The translations under genes were made by a program, and so were the position numbers. A DNA stretch of 64,000 bases. Source: Xenopus tropicalis. Taxonomy: Eukaryota > Chordata > Amphibia > Anura > Pipidae. The notes beneath the pieces are model-generated. The model did no database searches and had not been told where the DNA came from. It saw only the letters and a list, made by a program, of their open reading frames with translations. Position 1 is the first letter of the stretch, and every line of letters starts with the position of its first letter. Positions 23,432-33,132 of the stretch are shown piece after piece. The DNA lies in assembly GCF_000004195.4 (NCBI RefSeq), contig NC_030677.2:64442222-64506221 (forward strand), written 5' to 3'.

Positions 23432-23840
23432 TTAAAGGGCATGTCAACCCCAAAAATAAAAAAAATTCTAAGCAATTTTCCAATATGAAATAATTAAAAA
23501 TTTGTAGTGCTTTAAAAGTTATTTGTAAATATAATTGCTATTGAAAGCAGCATTTGTTGAACTCCTGGTTGTTACTTTTTAAACAATGTTGCAACTGTCT
23601 GCTCCAGCAAGTCAGGTCTGTCAGTCTGCTGCCTTGTGTTACATCTACACCAGTCAGAGCCATCAGGGCAGAGAATAGAAAAGGATAGGCAAACACTGCT
23701 TTTAATAGCAGTTATATATACAAATAACTCAAAAATCATTACAAATTTGTAATAAATGTATATTGCAAAGCTGCTTAGAATTTTGTTTTTTTTTATTAGG
23801 TAAAAAATTATATTTTGCGTTGCCTTGTCCTTTGAGTTAA
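23432..23840. mobile_element. T2/Kolobok-type MITE
   Basis: The left end TTAAAGGGCATGTCAACCCC is typical of the group, and the right end CCTTGTCCTTTGAGTTAA carries the other TTAA. The interior contains CTTTTAATAGCAGTTATAT and a T-rich tract. The long minus-strand open frame across it (about 140 codons) starts in flanking DNA, has no family motif and is not considered a gene. Confidence 0.7.
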
Positions 23841-24748
23841 CATTATATTGCACCAATACTGCAATGATTTGTGGAAGCTTGAATACAGACTGCTCCTTTA
23901 GGTAATGATATATATTGTGAATACATTTTAGTAGCAAATTGAGCCTACTGTTTGTACCAGCCATAATTGTTCCAAAAGAAATAGCTCCATTGTTTAACAT
24001 CTGACTGATTCAGCCAATGAATGAATATGAGCAGAAAAACTACGAATTATGCTTAGGAAAATTCTGAAATATATTTAAACCAATTATGATTTGATATATT
24101 GGATTTCCTGCATAGTAGTCTTGATGGACACACTGAAATATATATTAATGCAATTATACCATTTCTATTAAGTAAAAAATGAAGGAGCAGATTAATAGAA
24201 AACAGCTGAATATGTTATTTTAATATTAAATCATATGATGTATATATTTTTATACCCAATTAATTTAATAGATTGGAATATATTGGAACTATACATGATT
24301 TTAATTTCCTGAATGAATAAAACGTTAGTTTTCTTTACATATTTAAATACATTTCCAGATACCTTAGTATGTAGAAGATAATTTTAGGCAACAGTTGTAA
24401 CACAGCCCTTGTTAACATTGTTAAAGGAAGTATTTACCTTCCCGGCAAAAAAGCTACTGTGCATTAAGGTCTGGTCAGCACAGCTATATTAAATACACAT
24501 GCTTATATTTTAAATTACTAAAGCAAGGAGAGTAGATTTCACCGGCTGGAAATGCCAATGTCTCCATCCTCCCAGCAAAGTTGCAGTACAATATAGTATG
24601 TAGGGAGTAGACAAAGCTACAGCATAAATTATTAGTTATTAGAGATGAGAAAATAAAAAAGCTGCTTGATTGCAATCAGTTTGTACATAAAAAAATGATT
24701 AATAAAATAATAAAAGCAAATTAACGCCCAAATATCTATAAGCGTTAT
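23841..24748. other. No recognised feature
   Basis: This is strongly AT-rich DNA. Nothing was recognised. Confidence 0.35.
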
Positions 24749-24957
24749 AGGGGCCGATTCACTAAAAGTCAATAACGCTTATCGCATAGTTTTTTTCATT
24801 AAAATATGTCATCGTAAGATAAATAATGCCAAGAACATCGCTTCTTAATTATGACAAGTGTCCTTTTAGTGAATCGAGCGAAAAATAAGAAGTGATAAGA
24901 TTTTTAACGCATGCTATAAATAGCACTCCTTATTTCGGACTTTAGTGAATCGGGCCC
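24749..24957. mobile_element. MITE, GGGCCGATTCACTAAA family
   Basis: The left is GGGGCCGATTCACTAAAAG and the right is TTTAGTGAATCGGGCCC, nearly perfect inverted repeats of about 16 bp. Both borders adjoin TTATA. Inside are AACGCTTATCGC and CTTATCGCTT-like inverted words. The termini resemble the GGGCAGATTTACTAA group. Confidence 0.75.
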
Positions 24958-25482
24958 TTTATATCTTATGAGTTCTAGTATGTTAGTGTGTTAATGTGCA
25001 CACTGGTGAGCCAGCTGAAACCAAAGAGTGTTGAATCATTGCACCTAAAGACTAAAAAAACTCGAGTTAGAACCTCATTGTTAGGGGCACCAAGTCTTAT
25101 TTTTTATGTCCCATCTATGTTTTTTTAATGGAAACATAAATAACTGAATGGGCCAAACATGGTCAAGAACGGATTTCCACAGCTGTAGCAATATACATTG
25201 TCTTCAATTAACTTATATACAACAGTGCCAGCATAACTATTAGTCTCTACTGAACATGATTAAGCGGGAATGTGTTAGGGTATAGTAGTGACCTTTAAAG
25301 GCCTCTAAGATAGACTCATAAGTTGCAGTGTTTCCTTTTGTTTCTTTGGGCAACTTGTATGGCTTTCATAACTGACTTTTTGAATTTCACCTGAGGCTGC
25401 CTTGGTAAACAGTATTTACCTATATTTCTCTTATATTAGAATTAACCAGGATAATTTAATGACCTGTACACTTGTGAATTTT
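24958..25482. other. No recognised feature
   Basis: No repeat termini or coding potential were seen. Confidence 0.35.
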
Positions 25483-25490
25483 GTGGTGTC

Positions 25491-25750
25491 TAGTGATGAG
25501 CGAATTTTTTCGCCAGGCATGGATTTGCAGCGAATTTCGGCATTTCGGCAGTGGAGAATTGTCTTGCGAAACTTCAGTGAAAATCTGCTGCAGAAAAATT
25601 CGTAGTGCGTCAAAAAATAGGTGCGGTTGCGACAAAAAAAAAGACGTGTGTAACAAATGCGTTTCGCAGATTTTTTGCTGTTCCATGAATTTTCCTCACG
25701 TTTTGCTAATTTTTCAGCTAAGCAAAACGGGACAGATTCTCTCATCGCTA
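25491..25750. mobile_element. hAT MITE, TAGTGATGAGCGAAT family (260 bp)
   Basis: The ends are TAGTGATGAGCGAAT and ATTCTCTCATCGCTA. Exact 8-bp duplications GTGGTGTC flank it (25483-25490 and 25751-25758), which assigns it to hAT. The subterminal block is TTTTTTCGCCAGGCATGGAT. The centre holds one or two copies of a unit GTCAAAAAATAGGTGCGGTT that is multiplied in the 39.7-kb and 54.8-kb relatives. It is non-coding. Confidence 0.9.
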
Positions 25751-25881
25751 GTGGTGTCACCTCTCTGGTGTATTAAGAAGGGAAATTTTATCTACTTAAG
25801 TAACTAGCCTTTGAAAAATCCAGATGAGATAATCCTCTGTAAATTGATGGATCCAGTTCCTTAAAAGTCTAGCAGGGACTG

Positions 25882-26215
25882 TGTATTTTTTACTTGACCC
25901 CAACTAAGATATAATTAATCCTTATTGGAGGCAAAACAATACTATTGGGTTTAATTACTGTTTAAATAATGCTTTTAGCAGACTTTAGGTAGGAGATCCG
26001 AATTACATAAAGACCCCTTATATGGAAAACCCCAGGTCCCGAGCATCCTGGATAATGGGTCCCATACCTGTACTATTTTATTATTACAAAGACAAAGGAA
26101 ATAATTTCTTACAATTAAAATGATTTGCTTAAAATGGAGTCTATGGGAGATGGCCTTCCCATAATTCAGAACTTTTTGGATAAGGAGTTTCTGGATAATA
26201 GCTCCTATAACTGTA
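25882..26215. mobile_element. Rearranged ACAGGTATGGG-family MITE
   Basis: 25882-26072 is the right half of the element in plus orientation, ending GGTCCCATACCTGTAC. 26085-26215 is the left half in reverse orientation (CTATGGGAGATGGCCTTCCC, ending ATAACTGTAC). Instead of left-then-right, the order is right half then inverted left half. Confidence 0.7.
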
Positions 26216-26412
26216 CTGATATCAGAGGGATTTACATTAAGCTTTATTACGTGACAAAGCAGTAGCTACATAGATATATGCCATGGCCATTTTAATAAAT
26301 CTCCTGTAGGACAGTTACTCTCTAGTGATTGGAAAAAGTGGTCATTTTTATAATCTCATTCCTGGATTAGAATCTAGCAGTCAACAAGAAACTAAAATAG
26401 GCAAAAAAAAAA

Positions 26413-26430
26413 AATATATATATATATATA
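26413..26430. repeat. (TA)n microsatellite
   Basis: This is a short uninterrupted TA run, the first of three that bracket the two long inverted repeats. Confidence 0.85.
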
Positions 26431-26492
26431 CAGAAAAAGACAGAGAACACCCTAATAATAATCAACTGCCCCGGGTGCTTGCAAAAAACATG

Positions 26493-26716
26493 TATAAAGC
26501 AAGACAGTGAGCCGCACACACAGGGACTTAGTTAGAAGACAAACATTTTTTTTATTAATGAAAAAAATCCAACGTTTCGAGCACCAGCTGTGCTCTTCCT
26601 CAGGGTTTTGTCCCTGAGGAAGAGCACAGCTGGTGCTCGAAACGTTGGATTTTTTTCATTAATAAAAAAATTTTTTTGTCTTCTAACTAAGTCCCTGTGT
26701 GTGCGGCTCACTGTCT

Positions 26717-26725
<9 letters not shown>
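26493..26725. repeat. Long near-perfect inverted repeat 1 (113-bp arms)
   Basis: The left arm is 26493-26605, the loop TTTTGT is 26606-26611, and the right arm is 26612-26725. The arms differ only by one indel and one or two substitutions in an A/T tract. The outer part is AGCAAGACAGTGAGCCGC. The inner part is CCTGAGGAAGAGCACAGCTG followed by GTGCTCGAAACGTTGG. That inner part has the order CTGAGGA - stem - GAAAC of a hammerhead-ribozyme core, as found in Penelope-like element terminal repeats. Confidence 0.85.
26613..26650 (+). ncRNA. Hammerhead-ribozyme-like core (also mirrored on minus strand)
   Basis: CTGAGGA fits the conserved CUGANGA box. Stem II would be GAGCAC with GTGCTC around AGCTG, and GAAAC follows directly. 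One extra A sits between CUGANGA and stem II. A cleavage triplet with stems I/III is not settled: the palindromic copy supplies GTC 5' of the core. Because the locus is palindromic, the minus strand carries the same motif. It may be a decayed ribozyme of a Penelope-like element; activity is not established. Confidence 0.3.
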
Positions 26726-26747
<22 letters not shown>

Positions 26748-26748
26748 A
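26722..26748. repeat. (TA)n microsatellite
   Basis: This is a TA run between the two long inverted repeats. Confidence 0.85.
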
Positions 26749-26822
26749 AAGTTTGGGAACCACTGGCACTCACGTGTAGGTCACTAAAATCGCCTGGGTG
26801 CAGTCATCAAAAAGCAGGAAAC

Positions 26823-26966
26823 AGAAGTTGGACATCAAGAAGCCGCTCTCACAGGTCTTAAGCGTCAAATAAAGATTCTTTTTATTAAATAGTTCACCAT
26901 TTAATAAAAAGAATCTTTATTTGACGCTTAAGACCTGTGAGAGCGGCTTCTTGATGTCCAACTTCT
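26823..26966. repeat. Long perfect inverted repeat 2 (68-bp arms)
   Basis: The arms 26823-26890 and 26899-26966 are perfectly complementary by my base-by-base comparison, with the 8-nt loop AGTTCACC. The arm includes AGAAGTTGGACATCAAGAAG, CTCTCACAGGTCTTAAGCG and AATAAAGATTCTTTTTATT. A TA run follows immediately. Perfect identity implies recent formation or gene conversion. Confidence 0.9.
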
Positions 26967-26978
26967 ATATATATATAT
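26967..26978. repeat. (TA)n microsatellite
   Basis: This is a TA run abutting the end of inverted repeat 2. Confidence 0.75.
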
Positions 26979-26989
26979 TAGTATTATTC

Positions 26990-27815
26990 AGATTTATTTA
27001 AATCCAAGATCACATTTTTGCCATGATTTTCTTAAAATGTATTCTTGATCAAGTTTTTAAAAGAACATTTTTCACAATTTATTAAATAAAAAGATCCTGA
27101 AAAATGGAACAACTCTGCCGTCTAAAACCTGCCTAAATGGTATAAAAGTGGGAAAGGGATCTTCAGCATTTATGCAAGTTCAAGATTTTAAAGATTTTTA
27201 AAGCCTTATTGAAAGTGAATAGAACAATGTTATTTTCATTTGTAATCAACTCCCCCCCATGATTTCACAAGATTGTGTTTGACCCATTTGAGTGTTTGCT
27301 TTAATAAGCTTGCCAAAAACAAGTCCTCTGAAATAAAGTTAATCAAGTTTGATCAGTTCTTTTTCGTGACCTCAATAAATCTCTGATAAAGTTGGACAGC
27401 AATTAAATCCGCACTTGGATGAGAACTCTCAGTGATCCTTACACAATACATCTAGTAATCCAAGGTGTTCATTACTTTGGCATCTCATAAACTTTGTTTA
27501 TGCGTTGCTCTATTTCTCTCTCTTCACCAACCAAGTCATTTTTTCTTCAAAAATATCAATCAAGCTACAGTAAAACACACATCTCCTCTTATCTGCTATC
27601 TGAACCTTCTGTTTAGAAGGATCCCAATTCTATAAAAGCGTTTGCTGTACCAGACTTCACCCGTATTACAAATAATCTTCCTCAAGATTTTAAAGCACTG
27701 TTGTTAGTAGTGTTAGCCATACATTCATATGCTTATACCCACAACCTTATCACCTTTCTTAATTAAAAAGTACTATAGTATAGCTGCTTTGGTGCATTCT
27801 AAACTGCATGAACAC
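26990..27815. other. No recognised feature
   Basis: This is AT-rich DNA without visible structure. Confidence 0.35.
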
Positions 27816-27905
27816 TTAAAGGAGAAGTAAAGGTACACAAAGACGCAGGTCTATAATACAGGGAGCATTAAATAATTTTTAGAGTCATCCTTTGGGCAAC
27901 TTTCC
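27816..27905. mobile_element. T2-like MITE, left-end fragment
   Basis: TTAAAGGAGAAGTAAAGGTA at an intact TTAA border is the left terminus of a T2-type element. No right end was found before the next element. Confidence 0.5.
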
Positions 27906-27985
27906 AAACCATATTTTATCAGACTCTATTCTTCCCTCCAAACCTTCAAATGCTTCCCAAAATACCCACCTCTATAAGGAAGCCT

Positions 27986-28240
27986 ATTTGCACTGAATCC
28001 TGAATTTGGTTTAAGATTTGTTGAATCTGAGCCAATTGGGATTTGGCCGAATCCAAGTGACTGGCTAAACCAAATCAAAACCCCTAAAATCATTATGGAA
28101 ATCACTATATTTTTCTGCATACAAATTTGTTATCTCCCTTCCGTATGCTAATTTGCAGATGCAAATAAGGATTCAGACGAACCCTTTGTGAAAAATTTGG
28201 GATGCGGCTAAATCCCCAAAATGTAGATTCGGTGCATCCC
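27986..28240. mobile_element. MITE, GGGATGCACCGAATCC family, degenerate
   Basis: The right end ATTCGGTGCATCCC is clear. The left is worn (TTGCACTGAATCCTG). Inside are GGGATTTGGCCGAATCC and GCTAATTTGCAGATGCAAAT. It has the same organisation as the copy at 56.23-56.49 kb. Confidence 0.6.
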
Positions 28241-29678
28241 AACTCAAAATAATCATTAAGTTAACACACCATAATCAATGATCTTTTAAACAACCTCACA
28301 CACAAATTATAATCTCTATAATCACTCTAAGATCTTCTGAGGCATGTCCTCTAATTCTAGTGTGTAGTGTTATATTTGACATCATTCTAAGCAGTAGGCA
28401 TAACAACAGAGGAAGCAGACCCTGCAGTAGCAGGGGAGCCCATGAGTGTAGAGGGCACAATAAGGCCCTAATTAATGAGCAGTTTCAATATATCTTGGTA
28501 AAATCAGTCAATTTACCAATATTTTGGGGCCCTGAATTGAAATTGCTGTGAGGCCCAATAACATCTAGTTTCTAAGAATCTAGATTCTAAGGCGCCTAGG
28601 TTATAGTAACAACCCACATAATTAGCTGGAGCTATATAAATAGATGAATATAATGAATATGTTTATTATAAAATTATATCTTAAATGAAGCTGGGGTTTT
28701 TATAATATTGTAATGTAAGATTATTTCATTATAACATACTTCAGATTACATTATTTTTAGACATAGTTGTCATACAGCAGATACTGTAACTACATTGTTG
28801 CTAAGCAAATTGGCACAATTTTGATTAAATGTCACTGGCAGCTGCGCAGTCAAAATATGTTATGTCTTGGCGATTTCTTCTTTGTGAATCTTGAAGGCAT
28901 ATTCAGTACTTGAATTGAGTTGTAAGGAGAGTTTTGAAACAAAAGCGTGTTTGTGATGGGCATCAGACATACAGATTTTTATTGGTGTCTGTAAAGAATT
29001 TGCTAACTTGGAACAGAACATTAAAATGACTGGGATGGCCTAAATGTGAGCCACATCACCAATAAAAACCACATGTGTGTACAAACAATAATCCCATCCT
29101 GCAGCTTGCCTCAGAGGAAGATATTGCTTATGAGTAGTATTTAATATTTGTAAGAATGGAAATGAATGAAAATAAATATAATGAAAATAAAAAATAAATA
29201 TTATTTAGACGTTTTGTTTCAGCATCCTGTCATGGGAAATCTCATACAAGTTAGCGAGATTAACACCAGACACAACAACTTTTTCTCCAGTCTGTTTCTG
29301 CCACCCACCCCTGCCCATTATGGCCTTCCATTCATCTAAGTGGGCCATCTTTCATTTTACTTTATGTAGAACAATTGTCTCATACTTTGATAGAAAATGT
29401 ATATATATGTATGTCTTAGTCACATCTGAACAAATGTGACAAATATTACAGTAGAAATGCAATTATAGTTTTTTGTGCTTTTTCTACAAAATTCTATTGA
29501 AATGAACAGAGAAGTATTTTTTGGTTTTTGCTAAGATAATTAACATTGTCAAGATGGTGGTTAATTGAAGCTAAATGTCTAGAACAACATTACATACTGA
29601 GCATTATGTCATTAAGTACACTGTATCTTGCCACATGATTTCCATAATCTTAACATTATGAGGTGTCAGAACACTCAT
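28241..29678. other. No recognised feature
   Basis: This is AT-rich DNA. There are no termini or coding motifs. Confidence 0.35.
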
Positions 29679-29680
29679 TA

Positions 29681-30489
29681 CAGTATATACTCGAGTATAA
29701 GCCGATCCGAATATAAGCAGGGGTACCTAATTTTACCTAAGAAAACTGGAAAAACATATTGACTCGAGTATAAGCCTAGGGTTGGAAATGCAGCTGCTAC
29801 TGCTAAGTTGTTTTTTTTTTTTTAACTGTCAGGCAAGTTTGGAAAGGCTAAGGAAGCTGTCATACTAAGTATAAAGTACTTGCCATCCTGCTATGTGTGC
29901 TCCCCTGTGTGCTCTCCCATCCTGCTGTGTGTTGCCATCCTGCTGTGAGGCCCGAACCTTGGTTGAACAACCCATAATGCTGCCCTCAAGCTGCTAAATA
30001 GCTGTGAGCTTTCTGTTGTCTAAGTGGCCCATAATGGGGACTTAAACTATTTTCACATGGAACATTTTGATTGTCAATATTTGTAGCATGGTAAAAAAAA
30101 TACCTGATGCCCACCACAGTCTGCTTCCCATTGACGTCAGAGCTGTGCAACTTGTCACCCAGCGTGGCTGAATATCACCCTAATACTTAACAGCTCATCC
30201 AAATGTGCACTTGCACTGATAATCATAGCACTTCAGTATTAAGTGGGCCTAGGTTGTGCCTTTTTGCTTTTGGCACTAAACTAAAACTGCTTGTTAAATC
30301 TCTGTCATTTTTTCTGAATTTCTCCCAACGTACGTCCGTCCGTCCACGGGGGGGGGGGGGGGGGTTTGCACGAGCGCAACGGATGCCAGACACTTACATC
30401 TTCAAATCCATATACTCGAGTATAAGCCGAGGGTGACTTTTTCACATTTTTGGTGCTGAAAAACTCGGCTTATACTCAAGTATATACAG
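29681..30489. mobile_element. DNA-element-like repeat with TATACTCGAGTATAAGCC ends
   Basis: The left is GTATATACTCGAGTATAAGC and the right is GCTTATACTCAAGTATATAC, inverted repeats of about 24 bp counting flanking bases, with one mismatch in the core. Subterminal extra copies of CTCGAGTATAAGCC occur at about 29763 and 30415. About 800 bp lies between, including repeated CCATCCTGCTGTG words (29883-29950) and a G17 run at 30348-30364. No transposase frame was seen. Confidence 0.65.
30348..30364. repeat. G17 homopolymer
   Basis: Seventeen G bases follow a CCGTCCGTCCAC motif, inside the preceding element. Confidence 0.9.
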
Positions 30490-31809
30490 TATTTAAAGAA
30501 TATTGATGCATGAAACTGTCCTATTTAGCTGTTGTGTACAAATGAGAAAAAACAGTGACATTTTTGCCAAATGCATTGGAACCAGTGGATGTACATTTAT
30601 AAAATATATAATAAGCCGTTTAAGACCCTCTAGTGTCATGAATTTATAAAATAAATACATTTGATATATCTTTGATATTTTTAACATTTGTAATGGGAGG
30701 TCATAACAGATAATGTTACTCTCTATTGATTTGTAGTTCAAGGGGGCATTGTGTTTCAGTCTTATACAAACTGATTAAGGGTGTGATGCCCAAGGCCCAT
30801 GTCTGCAGCCTTTTCATAGTTTATCCAAGCTTCTGCAGCTTTTTACCCGGAGTGCTGCTCACCAATCTTTAAACTGTCCATTTACCCTGTGTTTAATATG
30901 GTCCACAGAGAGTTATTTTAGGTGACTATAGTTAGGGATGGATTTCCAATTCACACTCCCCTAAGCCAGCAATCAAAGCCCCCTGCCCTAACTCTCACCG
31001 CTCACATACTTGACCAGCCACATACTAGTTTCATTTCAATCCTACTGGCAGTGCTGGAAACTGGGTGGGCAGGAGATTTTGACAGCTGTTTGATTCTTCA
31101 GCCAATCCCCAGTGCAGAAGCAGCACCCTAAGCCTGGGCCTTTGTGGTCTCCCCACAAATCTGAGCCTTGCTATATTTGCCGATAAACAGTAATGCTAAT
31201 TGGAACTGATATAAACTAGCCAAGCTTACAGAAAGAATGGGAGAAGGTTCTCACAGGGCTTAGAAATCAATCCCACACCTGACCTGCACCTGACATAACA
31301 GTATTATGATACAAGCAAAACTGCTTTGTACTAGAGAAATTCTGGCTTGTTTTGTGGCCACATAGAAAACCACCTAATAATAATATATACTTGGTATACT
31401 TCTTAGCCAGAAGGTGACATACTATATTCCACTTTCCATTGGGAGAATGACATTTTTGCATTTGGTAACTGTTTATGATTTCTTGGCTGGGAACATTGTC
31501 TTAATGTCTCGAGTGTAATCAATGTGCGATATTTTTTCCACCAAAAACACTTAGCTCTGGTAGTTTCTTCTTTCCAAATTGTCATCTCTAATAAAAAGGC
31601 ATAACTTTCAACAAATAAAATGAAACTTGAAAATTGGCTGCTGGTCATATGAGGGGATTTTGAGCCATGAAAACAGCGCGTTCACTGGGGAGAGATGTAT
31701 TTCTAAAACACATCTTGCAGTTTTTGTGTCTTTATTATAACTGATTTGAAGAGCTTATTTGTTCTTTAATTGAAATATATTTACTTTGCAATTTATATTT
31801 ATAATTTAC
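30490..31809. other. No recognised feature
   Basis: This is AT-rich unique-looking DNA. Confidence 0.35.
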
Positions 31810-31817
31810 AATACAGC

Positions 31818-32094
31818 CAGGGTCGGACTGGGGGGTGGAGGGCCCACCGGGGCTCCCGCCCCAGGGGCCCTGCAGGTGCCCCAGCCGCGTCCCCTAACCC
31901 CCCCAAGGGCCCCCTAACCCCCCCGAAGGGCCCCCGCCTGACGTCCTCCCCGAGCGCGTATAAATTGAACGCGTCGGGGAGGAACAGTCAGTAGCGGGGA
32001 GCGCCGGCAAAGGTCGGACTGGGCCGCTGGGGCCCACTAGGGCCGGGGCCCACCGGGATTTTTCCCGGTGTCCCGGCGGCCCAGTCCGACCCTG
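31818..32094. mobile_element. hAT MITE, CAGGGTCGGACTGG family (277 bp)
   Basis: The ends are CAGGGTCGGACTGG and CCAGTCCGACCCTG, perfect 14-bp inverted repeats. Exact 8-bp duplications AATACAGC flank it (31810-31817 and 32095-32102), and CAG...CTG borders are typical of hAT. It is very GC-rich, with doubled CCCCTAACCCCCC blocks and a CpG-containing inverted pair CCTCCCCGA...TCGGGGAGG. It sits like a small CpG-rich island in AT-rich flanks. Confidence 0.9.
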
Positions 32095-32102
32095 AATACA
32101 GC

Positions 32103-33027
32103 TTATTACAACTGTAATAAGGCCTTCAGAAGTAATAAGAATTATTTATAGCCAGCATCTGTTATAGTGGCTTTGAAACCAATTCTGAGAAGTATTGTTA
32201 TAGGCTGTTACATATGTTATAGGCCAGTGGCTGAGTTTGGGATATCTATGTCAGCAACATCTGGTGTGCCACTGTTTGACACGCCATGTTGTAGCTTTTA
32301 CAAGCTAACAATTGTTCAGGTTCTGATTTTAAGTGATCTGCTTTACAGTACGTATGTAAATTATCTTGTTAGCTGGTAGAATAGCTGCGATGAAGGATAT
32401 TTTGAAAATCACTGCACTGGATAGCCTTCTGAATGTCATGAAAAATTATATCAGCATTTTCAAGTCTACATAGTGACACTGTAGTGTATAAATAATGTCT
32501 GGAGTTATAAATATTACCAAGTCGAGGTTGACTGCAACAATTTACTAGTATAAACTGGATAAAATAGCATGTACTTTGATATTGCATGCAATTGGAGATC
32601 ATGTAAAGTAGATGTCCAACCCTCTCTAACTTCACTTACTTTTTAATGCAATAATAACCTTGCTTTTCTGATTTTCAGCATGATCACTCCACCAAGAAAC
32701 TACCTCTTTGGGACTTCTCATAGAGAACAAACAAGGAGTTCTCTTCTTATCTTTAAGAAAATATTTTTAGGATATCCTTCACCATTAATATACTGTATTA
32801 TCCTCAATTGCTCACTTGCTGCAAATCTGGATATAAGTGAATTTTGGCAATACACCTGATCAAATTGTTCTCATTTCCTAGAATGTCCTGCAGGTCAATC
32901 AAACATGAAACTAGGTGGAAGTACAATGTAGGGGCAGGCAAAGCATGCAAACCCTAGGTAATCCGGTCATCCACTTCACCCATGCACCCCCCCCCCAGCG
33001 TGTATGCAATGACAAGCGGCAAAAGCG
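32103..33027. other. No recognised feature
   Basis: Nothing was recognised apart from a C10 run near 32988-32997. Confidence 0.35.
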
Positions 33028-33029
33028 GG

Positions 33030-33132
33030 CAGGCTAAGGGTAGACAGGAGATGTACCTGCCTGGCACCCTCCTCCCCCTCTTTGCACCCTAGGCGGGTGC
33101 CTATTCTGCCTACCCCTAGTTCCAACTCTGGT
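33030..33132. mobile_element. hAT-like CAGGG-family MITE, end fragment
   Basis: CACCCTAGGCGGGTGCCTA then TTCTGCCTACCCCTAGTTCC matches the right end of the 57.9-kb copy. The left end and target duplication could not be recognised. Confidence 0.5.

Noticed and set aside
23572..24000. Minus-strand open frame of about 142 codons
   Set aside because: Most of it lies within a T2-type MITE and the start is in flanking DNA. No family motif; the frame runs through a T-rich tract.
28140..28170. Octamer-like ATGCAAAT as a regulatory site
   Set aside because: It belongs to the interior of a degenerate GGGATGCACC-family MITE; a single motif does not support a function.
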